In this document: positions 32,871-44,500 of the stretch, in pieces
Position numbering within the stretch: the stretch's first letter is position 1
Layout: each line of letters opens with the position of its first letter
NCBI GenBank assembly: GCA_004352715.1
Contig: SCFE01000086.1
Span: forward strand, 22,325-86,324
Reading direction: 5' to 3'
Origin: Hofstenia miamia
Lineage: Eukaryota; Xenacoelomorpha; Acoela
Length of the DNA: 64,000 nucleotides
Notes under the pieces: generated by a model
Seen by the model: only the letters and a program-made list of their open reading frames with translations
What the model was told of the DNA's origin: nothing
Databases searched by the model: none
Translations under genes and position numbers: made by a program

Positions 32871-33870
32871 NNNNNNNNNNNNNNNNNNNNNNNNNNNNNN
32901 NNNNNNNNNNNNNNNNNNNNNNNNNNNNNNNNNNNNNNNNNNNNNNNNNNNNNNNNNNNNNNNNNNNNNNNNNNNNNNNNNNNNNNNNNNNNNNNNNNNN
33001 NNNNNNNNNNNNNNNNNNNNNNNNNNNNNNNNNNNNNNNNNNNNNNNNNNNNNNNNNNNNNNNNNNNNNNNNNNNNNNNNNNNNNNNNNNNNNNNNNNNN
33101 NNNNNNNNNNNNNNNNNNNNNNNNNNNNNNNNNNNNNNNNNNNNNNNNNNNNNNNNNNNNNNNNNNNNNNNNNNNNNNNNNNNNNNNNNNNNNNNNNNNN
33201 NNNNNNNNNNNNNNNNNNNNNNNNNNNNNNNNNNNNNNNNNNNNNNNNNNNNNNNNNNNNNNNNNNNNNNNNNNNNNNNNNNNNNNNNNNNNNNNNNNNN
33301 NNNNNNNNNNNNNNNNNNNNNNNNNNNNNNNNNNNNNNNNNNNNNNNNNNNNNNNNNNNNNNNNNNNNNNNNNNNNNNNNNNNNNNNNNNNNNNNNNNNN
33401 NNNNNNNNNNNNNNNNNNNNNNNNNNNNNNNNNNNNNNNNNNNNNNNNNNNNNNNNNNNNNNNNNNNNNNNNNNNNNNNNNNNNNNNNNNNNNNNNNNNN
33501 NNNNNNNNNNNNNNNNNNNNNNNNNNNNNNNNNNNNNNNNNNNNNNNNNNNNNNNNNNNNNNNNNNNNNNNNNNNNNNNNNNNNNNNNNNNNNNNNNNNN
33601 NNNNNNNNNNNNNNNNNNNNNNNNNNNNNNNNNNNNNNNNNNNNNNNNNNNNNNNNNNNNNNNNNNNNNNNNNNNNNNNNNNNNNNNNNNNNNNNNNNNN
33701 NNNNNNNNNNNNNNNNNNNNNNNNNNNNNNNNNNNNNNNNNNNNNNNNNNNNNNNNNNNNNNNNNNNNNNNNNNNNNNNNNNNNNNNNNNNNNNNNNNNN
33801 NNNNNNNNNNNNNNNNNNNNNNNNNNNNNNNNNNNNNNNNNNNNNNNNNNNNNNNNNNNNNNNNNNNNNN
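32871..33870. other. Assembly gap (1000 N) inside copy 5
   Basis: The gap separates the gag fragment from the 3' LTR; pol and ORF3 would be expected here if present. Confidence 0.97.
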
Positions 33871-34883
33871 AAACGTATACGAGCTAGGGCGATTGTATGG
33901 TGGTTCCCCACCTCCGGTTAACGTTGTGCTCTAAGGTTACGGATAGGTGCAGGAGTTTTTACCGTTATAGCTTTCCTAATTGTCATTGCTTGTCTGATAG
34001 TGTTATCGCAGCCTACAGGTTTTACATGTTCATTAGATTATTGACGAACTCAAGTTATTTATTACCTTTACGATGCTACATGATGATTGATGATTTAACA
34101 GTGGTTACACTTATATGGTTATTACGATTGTATCTTTATATTTTATTACATATAGTTACTTTAATAGATGTTACATGTTGCTCAATGTTCTGTAAGGGAG
34201 ACCTTCGGCCGACTTCTAGTTCTCATTTTATGCTGGCAGCATTGATTGTTTACATGTACAAAGGGCTATTACTTATTTATCTATATGTAGGGTTATTATA
34301 TGTAGGGCCTCATAATAAGCTATTCCAGCAGAAAGGTTGCACCACTTCGTTTATTGCATCAGTTCGTAATAACAAAAACAATCAATGCACTAAATTCTTA
34401 GGTAGTTGCAATTCCCATTACACTGAGTTTACTATTCACATCACCATTCCATTGTTGTTCTCTATACTACGTTGGCAGTTCCATTGGTAAGATGCAGCTG
34501 GTGTATGTGTTCCCGGATGTGCGCAGCTTCTACTAAGTGTCGATCCTGTTTTCCAACTTCTCTGCTTTATCTAAATAAGTTGAGTTAGTTATGTGGCTAC
34601 CAAGGCTATTGCGTATTAAATCAGTTTAATAAACCACACACTTATAATANGCAGCTTCTACTAAGTGTTGATCCTGTCTTCCAACTTCTCTGCTTTATCT
34701 AAATAAGTTGAGTTAGTTATGTGGCTACCAAGGCTATTGCGTATTAAATCAGTTTAATAAACCACACACTTATCATATAAAGGAGAGAAACGGAAAAGTG
34801 TCAACTCCACTTAATGGTTAATCTAAGAAAAGTAATAGTTTTCTCTGAATCATACCCTCACAGTGGGTTGGCATGATTCTACA
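33871..34883 (+). repeat. 3' LTR of copy 5 (LTR2 type), 5' part missing
   Basis: It aligns with 9570-10506 throughout, for example gtatggtggttcccc, ttgtcattgcttg, cagcattgattgtttacatg and acaatcaatgcactaaattctta. It ends at gattctaca. A 127-bp part is present twice around a single N at 34650. A hydrophobic open frame (33897-34490) has a counterpart at 9688-10242 but shows no sign of coding constraint. Confidence 0.87.
34523..34776 (+). repeat. 127-bp direct duplication around a single N
   Basis: 34523-34649 and 34651-34776 are almost identical (gcagcttctactaagtgt to accacacactta) and are separated only by the N at 34650. The LTR at 9149-10506 has this segment once. It is most likely an assembly join of overlapping contigs. 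Confidence 0.85.
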
Positions 34884-36721
34884 TAATGCTAAAAAGCTTC
34901 ATATCAATATTCTTAATTTTTAGCCAATGGATTTTTCAATATCAACTTGAAGTTTTTCCTTTTACATTTGCAAATATTAGGATCACTATATCCATCATTC
35001 AGAGTTGTTTCAAAACAATTTATACACTCATTAAAATTTTTCTGTAAATCGTCTTTAAATAACACAACTGATGTATAAATATTTCATAGTTTTTCTTAAT
35101 ATACTTTATTAATGCACTATATTCACTTAATATTCTTAGAATTATTTATTGCACTTTTATTTGAATGTAATAAGTCTTGAAGCTCTCTGGTATGTGAAAG
35201 TTTATATTAATAGCATTTGAATCAACAAACTACATTTTTAATTAGGCTTTTAGGAAACCCAATATATTAAGTGGAAGATGGTGATTTTTAGTTAATACAA
35301 TTAAGAACACTCAAACCTTCTTTCATTGACTTCTTTCAAGTAAAGCAATTTCTTACATTACTTGTCATAGAAAATTATTGATGTAATGTTAATCAATCAA
35401 AAATTTTTTGCTTAAGAAACCAAAAGTGACAATTTGGTTGCACACCTATCACTGAAACCAATATTGAAAAAGCACAAATTTTTTGTAAAGCAACTATTGA
35501 ATTTAAGCAGTAACCAGAAATGTCAATAAATTACTTTTATTTTACAGATTGGTGTTGTAGAGCTCGACTTGTTACTAAAAAGTTTTTTTCAAGAAAATAT
35601 ATGATTTTTGAAAAACAGCTTTAAGTTTATTTGAAGTTTTTTCTGAAAAACTATGAAATTGTGTGCACACTTTTGTTTCATTTGTTTTTTTTGCTTTTTG
35701 AATAGCTTGTGCTAACTAAAGTCACTGGCACGTTGCAATCTACAAGGAAACTTATTTATGACCTCCTCCAACTTCGGGACTGTTACTTCTTCCGTTTTTA
35801 GTAGGATAAGCCTAATAACATTGATTGTGTTACTTTGTAAATACAAATATCAATGTATAAACGACAAAGCTATTATCTAACCAAGAAATTGTATGCTAAG
35901 ATGTTTGGATTTAGTTAGGAAAAGTTGTCTTATCCATAGGATTAGACTAAAAAATAATTTTTATAACAAATAATTGCACTATTAATTTTTCTCAATTTAA
36001 GTTTTCAACAGCTGCAGCATTATTTTTATTACGTTTTTGCCTAAACATATGTGTTCAGATGTCACTCATTTCTTTTATGCACCATAAGCTAATTTATACA
36101 TTATTGACAGAAACAATTGGTTTATATAGTATAGATGTTAATCAGGCAATAGAATTAAAAGTTTGAGTTTTTTTTAAAAATTGTGGTTGCAAGTTGCCCA
36201 ATATTATTCATTACATCTAATCCAATGCAGACATGGTTTTAGGAAGCGATCATGTATAATGATTAAAACCAAACAAAATATACAATTACATATATAATGC
36301 TAATGCCATATAATATATTGCAATAAGATGAACATACGTAATATAAACTGATACAGTATACCACTAAATAAAGTAACAGAATATTATATAATGCTTAAGA
36401 TGATTCTATAGCAATATTTAATATGATTTTTACTCAGGCTCGACTTATTAATAATTATAAGAGTGGAAGCAAATCTATTTGCAAAAATATATACAAAACA
36501 TGTGATGATATTTTACAAAACTTTTTCATAAATACATTATAAATTTACTATCCTCAATAATATTCTATAAGAGTTGTTGAATTTTTCTTATTGAATTGCT
36601 TGTAATTTTTTTCAGAATTTCCATCAATACTTTATTCGTTCTGAATATTAAAAATCTAAATTATTCATTTTGACTATTATTGTTATTAAAAGGTTTTTTT
36701 GTTAATTTTATTTATCTTAAT
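34884..36721. other. AT-rich non-coding DNA
   Basis: Beyond the last LTR the composition becomes strongly AT-rich with many A and T runs. I see no gene, and no repeat I can name. Confidence 0.6.
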
Positions 36722-36939
36722 CAGTGGGGTACGTAAGCGGGGACAATTTGAAACACCCCTCCCCATTGGTCAGGTTCGCAAAATTGATTTAGATTCGCCA
36801 AAAGTTAGGAAAATTTTTTAAAATTAATGTGGTGAAATGCATTTTTCACTTCCTTTTTTAAATCTTTTCAAAAATTTCGCGGTGTCGTCCCACTTTAGTT
36901 GTTCACTTGATCCCCCTGAAAATTTTGTTTATGCCATTG
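36722..36939. mobile_element. hAT-type MITE, degenerate copy
   Basis: It starts cagtggggtacgtaagcggg and ends tttatgccattg, compared with cagtggcgtacc and ggtacgcctctg in the complete copy at 63562. Inside, gtgaaatgcatttttcact and the tttcaaaaatttcg region match that copy. No target duplication is recognisable. Confidence 0.6.
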
Positions 36940-37769
36940 ATTTTTATGTAATTATTAAGAAACTTTAACAAATCAAATTTTTAATAACTTTGTGAATCAT
37001 ACATATTGATACAGAACAACGAAAATTGAGACCATAACCTTATGCTTCTCAATGTGATTAAGAGTTTTAAATTCCCAGTTGAAAAGTTTTGGTAGTGATG
37101 CATACCTTTACTAAGTTAAATTGAGAAATACACGGTAATGAAATCGCCTTAATGCAAATGATGCATTTACTTCGATATGGATCGTTTTTTCCAGGTGACG
37201 CAAATATTTCACTCGAGATGCCATTTCTTTAATTTTTGTGAAAGAAAATTTTCTTAGAGTATGTCGAAATTTGTAAAAGCATTGTTTGAAAAAGGTGATT
37301 ATTTATTATTACTCAAAAAACCCACGATAATATTAATTGCACTCGCGCTTTAACCATAAACATTGTAGCGATTTTTGAAATTTTTTCGAAATTCTAGAAG
37401 AACATTTTTTGCGCTTATATCTCCAAAACTCAATCTGAAAGCACTGCGTGATAGTAGAGTCCTCTTTCATTTTCACCCTTACTCCGCAAACCGCTTCTGT
37501 TCTATCCATGCTTGCCTTCAGCCCGACGACCTCTGAATTTGTGCAGAAAAACAGTTAATTTTTTCACCTGCATTTGCCACAACAATACGCTTTATTAGGG
37601 AGAAGATTGCATTAAAAATGTTCCTCAATAGAATTATCCATGCCGCACAATGTTCGATTTTGTTAATAGACTTAAAGAAAATTTCTTTTTAATGTGGAAA
37701 TGCGGTTTTTGATTTTTAATAGACTCCAAATGGTTAAATGTTAATATTACCTTTAGTATTTAACGCTTT
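36940..37769. other. Non-coding DNA
   Basis: AT-rich sequence without a recognisable gene. It could contain the upstream part of the non-LTR element that follows, but no motif supports that. Confidence 0.5.
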
Positions 37770-38400
37770 TGCTACGACAACGACGTCGTCTTGAAAAAAT
37801 CTAAAAGCAAGCAGATGATTTTCGGAAAATACGATGGCGATTTACCTGAAGACATTTCTATAGGCAGTTCCCTAAAATGTTTGGATGTATAATAGTATCA
37901 CGCGATTTAAAGTGGAGCGATCATATCAGCTACATCACGAGGAAAGCCTCTCAAAGACTATAATGCCTTAAAACTCTAAAAAGCTGTACTGATAACATCA
38001 CAATGAATAGCATCTTTCTTAGCACCATCGTAAGCATTCTGGACTATTGCTCAGACGGCTTCAATGTGCTACCTGAATATCCTAACGCTAGATTGCAAAG
38101 TATTTGTGACAGAGCACAGCGCATCATGACTGGTCACACTGATGGAGTTGTGAACATAGACTCGCGACGTATACACCTCGGCGCTTGTCTTTTCAAAGCA
38201 GCGGTTTCTCATCCCAGCCATGCCTTACATAGTATCATTCCGGACATATTGCCCTATACCGGGAAATGCCGTGTACGCCGCCTTAAATAACGCCGACATG
38301 CTCGCCAGTTCATTCCTTTTTATACAAAGTATTTTAACAACTAATGGATGTTTTTATAAATATACGATTTCTTTCTTTCTTTCTTTTTTCCTAAGCAATG
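37770..38400 (+). pseudogene. 3' end of a CR1/jockey-like non-LTR retrotransposon
   Basis: The translation after the RT core is characteristic of this group: SRDLKWSDHISYITRKASQRL in one frame, then from 38003 STIVSILDYCSDGFNVLPEY followed by RLQSICDRAQRIMTG, and a C-terminal ITPDILPYTGKC-like block. These match the LxWxxHI ... KASQRL ... LDYC ... LP ... LxxICxRAxRI pattern. The catalytic RT motifs are missing (5' truncation, as usual for such elements), and two stops and a frameshift lie between the parts. The element ends in a tttc repeat, which may be its 3' tail. Confidence 0.82.
38366..38388 (+). repeat. (TTTC)n microsatellite at element 3' end
   Basis: tttctttctttcttt follows the end of the non-LTR coding remnant, where short tandem tails are common in CR1/jockey-like elements. 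Confidence 0.7.
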
Positions 38401-38402
38401 GA

Positions 38403-39346
38403 GCAAGGGCGCCTGAACCGCCTCGACCACCCTGACTTTGGGCGGGGTTAAATTTTGACGCCGATAAGAAAATTTTACAAAAAATAAAAAGTACCTTCAT
38501 TTCAAGTAAAATAATATTCCTCTAATAGCATTCCGAATGCAATTTATTTTTGTACTTTATTACAGGACAATGTTGTTCAAATGGGACATACACAAATGTT
38601 TCTCAGCTATTCTGCTTTCTATTTTAAATACTAGGAAGGTACGAAGAATTGTTATGTTTGTACATGATATTTTTTACTGCAGGCGGTAGCTGTAGTTCCT
38701 AGGAATGGCTTTAGACTTATTTTTTAAGTCATTCTCAGATAAATAATATATAATAAGTATTATAATATTTTTCTAGCCTATGCGGTTAGAAGCCTTTTCT
38801 CGCAAGTTTGCCAACAGCAAGAATATAAAAGAAATCATTGAGAGTTTTAAGTTTCTATCTGCAACCGAACGGATATACTTTTCTGAAGTACAACCCATAG
38901 CGTATTTATTACTTTTCTACCAGCCACTAACGCCACATCTGAGCGTTCATTCTCTGCCCTTCGTTGATTAATAACATTTCTTCGATCGACTACTGGACAA
39001 ATGGGGCTGAATGACGATATACTGCTTCATGTGCATCAAGAGATTACATATTACATTGATCTGCATAAGGTGTTGAATAGTTTTACTGAGCATTGGAAGT
39101 GTTTTTTAAGAAATTAGCTAAATACAGAGGTTTCATTATGCTTTATTATGTTTTTATGGGTGCTTTAAATTTGTGTTGGGTGCAACTGAGACTGAGATGA
39201 TAAGATAACGTGCCAATATTAGCTGAATTCAAATGAGACAAGAATCGGACAGCAATAGGTAATAAGTAGAGAAATGGGCTTCCTCCATTTTGTTCTGCCT
39301 GCACCCACAGTACGTATGGCACTAATTTAAAAAAAATTGCGCCCCC
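38403..39346 (+). mobile_element. hAT transposon remnant, deleted copy
   Basis: It holds the C-terminal part of an hAT transposase. The left edge gcaagggcgcctgaaccgcc and right edge ttgcgccccc are short GC-rich sequences that could be decayed terminal inverted repeats (gggcgcc/gcgcccc). About 940 bp is far too short for a full element, so most of the transposase is gone. The right edge abuts the copia remnant, which may have been the insertion target. Confidence 0.5.
38780..39070 (+). pseudogene. hAT transposase C-terminal dimerisation region
   Basis: The frame from 38780 reads RLEAFSRKFANSKNIKEIIE. After a frameshift near 38925 it continues PATNATSERSFSALR, a stop, LITFLRSTTGQMGLNDDILL and HVHQEIT. 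This is the PATxATxERxFSxLRxIKTxLRSTxxxxRLxxLxLLxxH signature of the hAT dimerisation domain (ZMYM6-like group). One stop and one frameshift make it a pseudogene. Confidence 0.88.
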
Positions 39347-39349
39347 AAT

Positions 39350-39760
39350 AAAAAATCCAATGTGGTCGGTGTAAGAACTCAATAGCCGTTACAAATTGTT
39401 GACCACAATCATCTACTGTTTTAAAAACACCATTGTTTGCCCAATTATCAATTTCTTCTTTCTTGGCTAACAGCAACTTATCTGTACTACAAAGTAATGC
39501 AACTTGGTGTTCTACCTCTTTCCAACCATCCACTTTTTTCTCAAAATTAAGACGGCAGGTAACACCTTATACTTCATCAGGCTCAATATACTCAATGTTC
39601 ATATAATAACGATTTTTTCCTGTGCTCTTTCCACTTCTTCCTAATAGCTTGACCAGAAAAACCTTATCAGAGAATGCTGAGTTGTTTGGTTTAAATTCAA
39701 TGACCAGGATCGTTTTTGGCAACTGCGTCTTACATTCAACCCTGTTTATCATATTTAAGT
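39350..39760 (-). pseudogene. pol: Copia RT (RVT_2-type), first part only
   Basis: KVDGWKEVEHQVALLCSTDK, then KKEEIDNWANNGVFKTVDDC and GQQFVTA form the E(I)xxWxxNxVFxxVxDxGQxxxxxRWV block that opens the copia-type reverse transcriptase in many animal elements. A linker upstream contains CKTQLPKTILVIEFKPNNS. The catalytic YVDD region is absent because similarity ends at the boundary with the hAT remnant. Confidence 0.72.
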
Positions 39761-39917
39761 CATCTTTATCAACATCTACAACACTTTCGGTATCACTAAC
39801 ATCAACTTCCGAATCCCTTTGTTCATTAGAAACTTGTTTGTTAACTTGAGATTTGCCTACATTAAGTCTTCAAAACAAGGTGCAAATGAGTCTACATTAT
39901 ATTTTCTAAGATTGGAA

Positions 39918-40760
39918 TCATGTACTCTTACAATGCATCCCTGTGGCGGACGAATACAATTTTGCCATCTTGGACAACCACCTTGCAAGTACCCTTCCAT
40001 TAATGAGAATCATTCCGTTTATATACGCTTTTTCGCCCTTTAGAAAAGGACCTTTATGAGATCTAATTTTTGAATGAAATTCAGTTTTAATTTTATGTGA
40101 TGATTCGGCCATCAAATATTCCTGCCCAGCCTTGTGAAGACAATGTAAATGTGCACTAACCGCTTCTGACAACGCTCCAGGGCTAGTGGCTGATTATCAA
40201 ATAGTGAAGGTCAATTAGGACTAGTACTATACACAAGTTGAAAAGGACTAAAGCCATTTTTATTGCTTAAACAATTTTTAGCAAGTACAGCATATTTTAA
40301 TAGAGTTTGATTATCAAGTTTTATCGTATCATTACAACTTAGTTTTTGAAATATTTCAGTAATTATTGCATTATGTCTGTCACAGATACTTCTCGAAAAA
40401 GGACGTTTAACCGTGGTTGTACTTACAGTGATATCAAAATTTTCTGCAAAAGACCTAAACTCATCATTATTAAACTCCCCTCCATAGTCTGTTAAAGTTT
40501 TTGATGGAATACCAAACCTCAAACACCAGAATTTTAAAAAAAACACAGATAATAGTTTTTGGAAGTTTGTCAAAGATAATTGTTGCCACACTAAATCTAG
40601 TAAGTACATCAATTATATGAACATAATAATATTCGACCCAAGTTCTGTCAAATGATGAAGATCAAGAGCAACTCTTTCGTTGAAACTAGTAGCTAATGGT
40701 AAACATGTGGCTGGCTTAATAGAGGCGTGCCCAAATTGAACACAAACTTCACATTGTTGC
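39918..40760 (-). pseudogene. pol: Copia integrase
   Basis: CEVCVQFGHASIKPATC and LPLATSFNERVALDLH (about 40665-40760) give the zinc-binding end and first catalytic Asp. FGIPSKTLTDYGGEFNNDEF at about 40440-40520 gives the second, and RSICDRHNAIITEIFQKL, where the first residues stand for the usual G-x-x-E, the Glu region (here altered). SPFQLVYSTSPN ends the core at 40211. The sequence down to 39918 contains the positively charged C-terminal part. Frame changes occur near 40612 and 40190. Confidence 0.85.
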
Positions 40761-41180
40761 ATTGTTCTAAATAGTAAATCATCAACACGCGTTTTTTAGC
40801 AAACTTTTTAATTTCTCAGCAGAACACCGACGAAACTGAAGATGAAGTTTTTGAATTGACTTATAATCCAAATCGATAACATTAATTAAAGAACTTGAGT
40901 CAATATTTTGAGAAAGTATAGGCATTAATAAATGGCCAGTAGTACTCGTTTTCTATTGGATCTTTTCTAAACAATTACCCACAATAACATATTTATCATA
41001 TAAGTTTATTGTAAACCGAGCTTTTTCCATACTACTAAAGGCAGATTATCGAGTACTACCTCTGTTTTCAAGTAACCATTGAATAGATCCAATGCTAATA
41101 GGTAAATGAATAACATACCTGCTCTTAATACTTTTACCATCATCAAAAATATTTGATGGATTAGATCTTGCGGTGAGACA

Positions 41181-41530
41181 TCATTCTTGTAATGATGCAT
41201 TAACAGTATTCAGAAAAATCTGAAACCATTTTTCACCAATGATTGTAGCAGTGCATGCAATATCAAGTACACAATGGTCATGTGACTCTCGTAATAATTC
41301 TTCTGTTACATTGCTTGCATATGATAAATATACTTCATCAGCATTTGTTTGCTTAATATGAGGACAATGCTTAACCCAATGATACAGTGATCCACATTTA
41401 GCACATTTGGATACATTTCCTTTCATCTCTAATGGATTGAGTTTTCGTTGTTCAGAATTTGTAATTCGATTTGATAAACATAAATTATGCTCTGCCAGTG
41501 CTGTTTTATGTGCCATGATCACTGAATTTG
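41181..41530 (-). pseudogene. Copia gag end and protease start
   Basis: An open frame of 113 codons carries the CX2CX4HX4C knuckle CAKCGSLYHWVKHC. About 50 residues later it has CVLDIACTATIIGEKWF, which stands for the protease active-site loop (usually D-S/T-G or D-T-A-C-T). The frame shifts at about 41181 and continues in other frames towards the pre-integrase part (EKLKSLLKNA near 40805). Confidence 0.8.
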
Positions 41531-44500
41531 CGCAGGGCGATCCTTAATTGGGTGTTAGCAGTCGAGCTGTTTAAAGAAGCGTGTAGTGATCGTTGATTCC
41601 CCATGGGATTCAAAAATATGAAAAATTCATCTCGATATATAGAATATGTTCTACTAAATGTATTTGTCCACTTAGCCTAAAAACTGTGTTTGTACAGCCA
41701 CTATCTCAAGTATCGCTCAGATATCTTGAAACTCTTAGCTGAAACCAGTATTACAAATGCGCTTAAGTGGCTGTGTATTAAAATGTCTTTTTGAGGTGTA
41801 CATGTACTTTATTCTTTAAAGATGATTAATAAAGTTAAAACACATTCACATACATAAATTTTATTAAAGATAATAGGAAGAAGTAGTTTGCATTGCTGAT
41901 CATGCAATGCTAAATTTATTAAGCCTACCCTAGTGAGCTTGTCATTATATTGACAAAAATGTGGATTTAAAGTAGGATCGATTTCATCAACAAAGAGATC
42001 GTTTGAACTGAAATGTATTTATATGTAAGAATATATAGACAGATTAGGAAAAGCGTTTAAAAATTCGGTTGAATTAAGTTTAACCAACTATTCGAAACCT
42101 CGACTATGCATTTCTTTCATATTCACTTTAGCACTTTATGCTTTTCAAAGCAAAGCGAGGCACTGTTCTTCAAAGCGAAAAACAATCACACAGCAATGGC
42201 CCAAGCATTTCGTTATATATTAAGTTATCATTAGACAAATAAATAAGGTTGGTAATTTTCTGCAGCACCATAAGTACAAATGTATAAACTGCTTCACGAC
42301 AACCTATTTAATTTCTATCTACCAACACATTAAATAAGGCCACCCTGTCGATATCTCTTAAAGGAAACACAAAGCACGGCTTCTCCTAGGTGGATGGAGT
42401 TGCTCTATCAGCCAGCTAAGATGACATGTAATTGAGTCAACATTCGATTCTTTGCCTTGGCAGCAGACAATGATTCATGTTTTATATCCATACTTTTAAC
42501 TGCAACAATTTTGTGAGCGTTTGATTTGAGTTGGTTGTCTAATTTTTCCGGCGAATTATTAACAAGTTCTCACATCTCTGTATACTAGTAGAGAGTCTTA
42601 GATTAACTGTGTCAAGTGCAAGTTCAAGCATTTTTGCGTGTTCTGGTGATACGTTTCACTTTCTATAACTATCATGAATACCCTAAAACGGCCAGTGTCA
42701 GGATAAGGAACTGAACAAATCCTATCAGTCATCATATTGGCAAAATACTGATATATCTCCATAACTAAATGTAATATTGACATCACTGGGAATGTTATCT
42801 TTACATTATTGGTTTTTACGCTATATGCAAAAATATAAGTTTATATGAATAAATATCATATTTTATTTAGGTTCAGCACTAAACATGATAATTTTGGTTG
42901 AAGTTTTCATAATTAATAATTGCAAGCATGGGGTTGCAAATTATATGTTTCTCTATGGCCTTATTATGACGGGTTGTCTCAAATAAGGCCAGTGTGGATA
43001 CCTTGCGTAGAATGCAGTTTAACCACACTTATGTTCAACAAAAGATGCTCTAACCGATGTCACTCGAAAGATGAGATTCCTGGCTTGCTAACCAATACCT
43101 ATAAAGTGCATTATAATAAGTAGGCCGAGCCACAGATTGGAAAACTTGAATTTGGGCCTTGTACCTTACATAAAAATTTTATGCATGTAACTTACAATCA
43201 ACTACGATTCTCTACATTCCTATAACTCCTTACATGGAGTATCACAAAGAGCTAGTAAAATGTTCTCGGAACCTTCAACCGTGGATAATTTTAAAGTTCT
43301 TAGGCTTAGTATTTGATTGACTTTGGTTAAAAAAGTTTGTTTTACTAAACCATATTTCCATTAGAAATTTTTCAAAATCTCTAATAACTAACAAAATATT
43401 TTTAGCGCTTATAACTCACGAACGAATGAAGAAATTTAAAATTTGAAAACAGCAAACGATTGAGAATTACCTCCTTTCTTCGATTTAATTCGCGATCTGG
43501 CACTGTCCCGTTTACACAGTTCGTCTTCAAGGTCGTTGCTGTTCGCATGGACATTAGAAAGCTTCATTATTTGAAAACTATGCATGGAAAGAATTTGAAT
43601 ATTTTTACAAGAATCGGATTTCTCATTGAAAAAAATCTTATTTTGCATAGATGTATTCATGCAAACGGCTTTCTTAACAGGCCTGGATAAAACTAACACT
43701 AATGGAAATAGGTTTAATAATAATATTATCATTAAGTAAATAGCACCAGTCGTTCACTAGCATTACGGGAGAGAAAATTGACAACATGTTTAATAATTAC
43801 ATCATTAAAGATAAGAAAAATCCATCGATATATAAATGAGATTTGCTTTAAACCTATGTGTATTTAGAAATAGGATATAGAATGAAATCACCCTAATTTT
43901 TTTTAAATTTCAAATTAATGAACATATTCTAGACAAAATAATTAATAGAATGACAGTGATTGCGCATTTCGCAGTCACGCATCTAATATTCATATTATTG
44001 GAAAATCTCGTTCATCTTAAAAGTAAAAACATTTTGCAAAAATATCATATTAAATATTTGGCCTGATTTAAAATCAATTTAGGACAAAGCACAAACTGCA
44101 AACAAACCAGCTGTCAGTACATTGACATTTTTCTTTTCATATCGGTTTTAGGAATAAGTTTTTCCCACGTTTTTGAAGATTTCAAATTTAATTTTGATTT
44201 ATGTATATAATCTCTCTTCCTCCATCAAAATATTGATCACATTTTATTATATGTGTCATTAAACTATCCACTATTATAAATTCTTCTATCGAATTTTATT
44301 ACACTATTTGCCTGATAAATTTGTTTTGATTGATAAAGTTTGAATTTATGGCTCTTGAGATGAGATTTTTTAGATAAAAGCAGTGTTTTATGTTCTTTTG
44401 AGGCAACTATGTAAATCTCATTGTTACATCAAAGGTTTTCTTTTGAAATTTACGCTATTGTTCTTTAACCAAGAATTTAATGCTTAGATATTCCACGGAA

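Larger units (their letters stand above)
31430..34883 (+). mobile_element. Ty3/gypsy copy 5: LTR, primer site, gag fragment, LTR
   Basis: An LTR2-type start at 31430 also serves as the end of copy 4. The LTR end and primer site stand at 32331-32413, a gag fragment runs to 32870, and after a 1000-N gap the rest of an LTR2 runs to 34883. LTR-internal-LTR-internal-LTR chains like this arise by recombination between LTRs or by insertion. The middle of the first LTR is replaced by unrelated sequence between N positions (31789-32329). Confidence 0.7.
39350..41530 (-). mobile_element. Ty1/copia retrotransposon remnant
   Basis: On the minus strand the order is gag CCHC knuckle - protease - pre-integrase - integrase - start of RT, the Ty1/copia order (integrase before RT). 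It begins near 41530 in gag and stops near 39350 at the first RT block. LTRs and most of RT are missing. The whole reading is broken by stops and frameshifts. Confidence 0.85.

Noticed and set aside
33897-34490. Hydrophobic open frame inside LTR2, with an open counterpart at 9688-10242 (possible LTR-encoded membrane protein)
   Set aside because: Both copies are open over about 170 codons, but codon-by-codon comparison of the last third shows roughly 20, 10 and 14 differences at positions 1, 2 and 3. There is no third-position excess, so no sign of coding. A T-rich strand has few stop codons by chance.
42920-43123. Open frame of 67 codons with several cysteines
   Set aside because: No motif, no splice context and no counterpart; compatible with chance in a slightly less AT-rich patch.
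43436-43732. Minus-strand open frame of 98 codons starting with a hydrophobic stretch resembling a signal peptide
   Set aside because: The rest has no recognisable domain or cysteine pattern, and the opposite strand is open as well. Not supportable as a gene.
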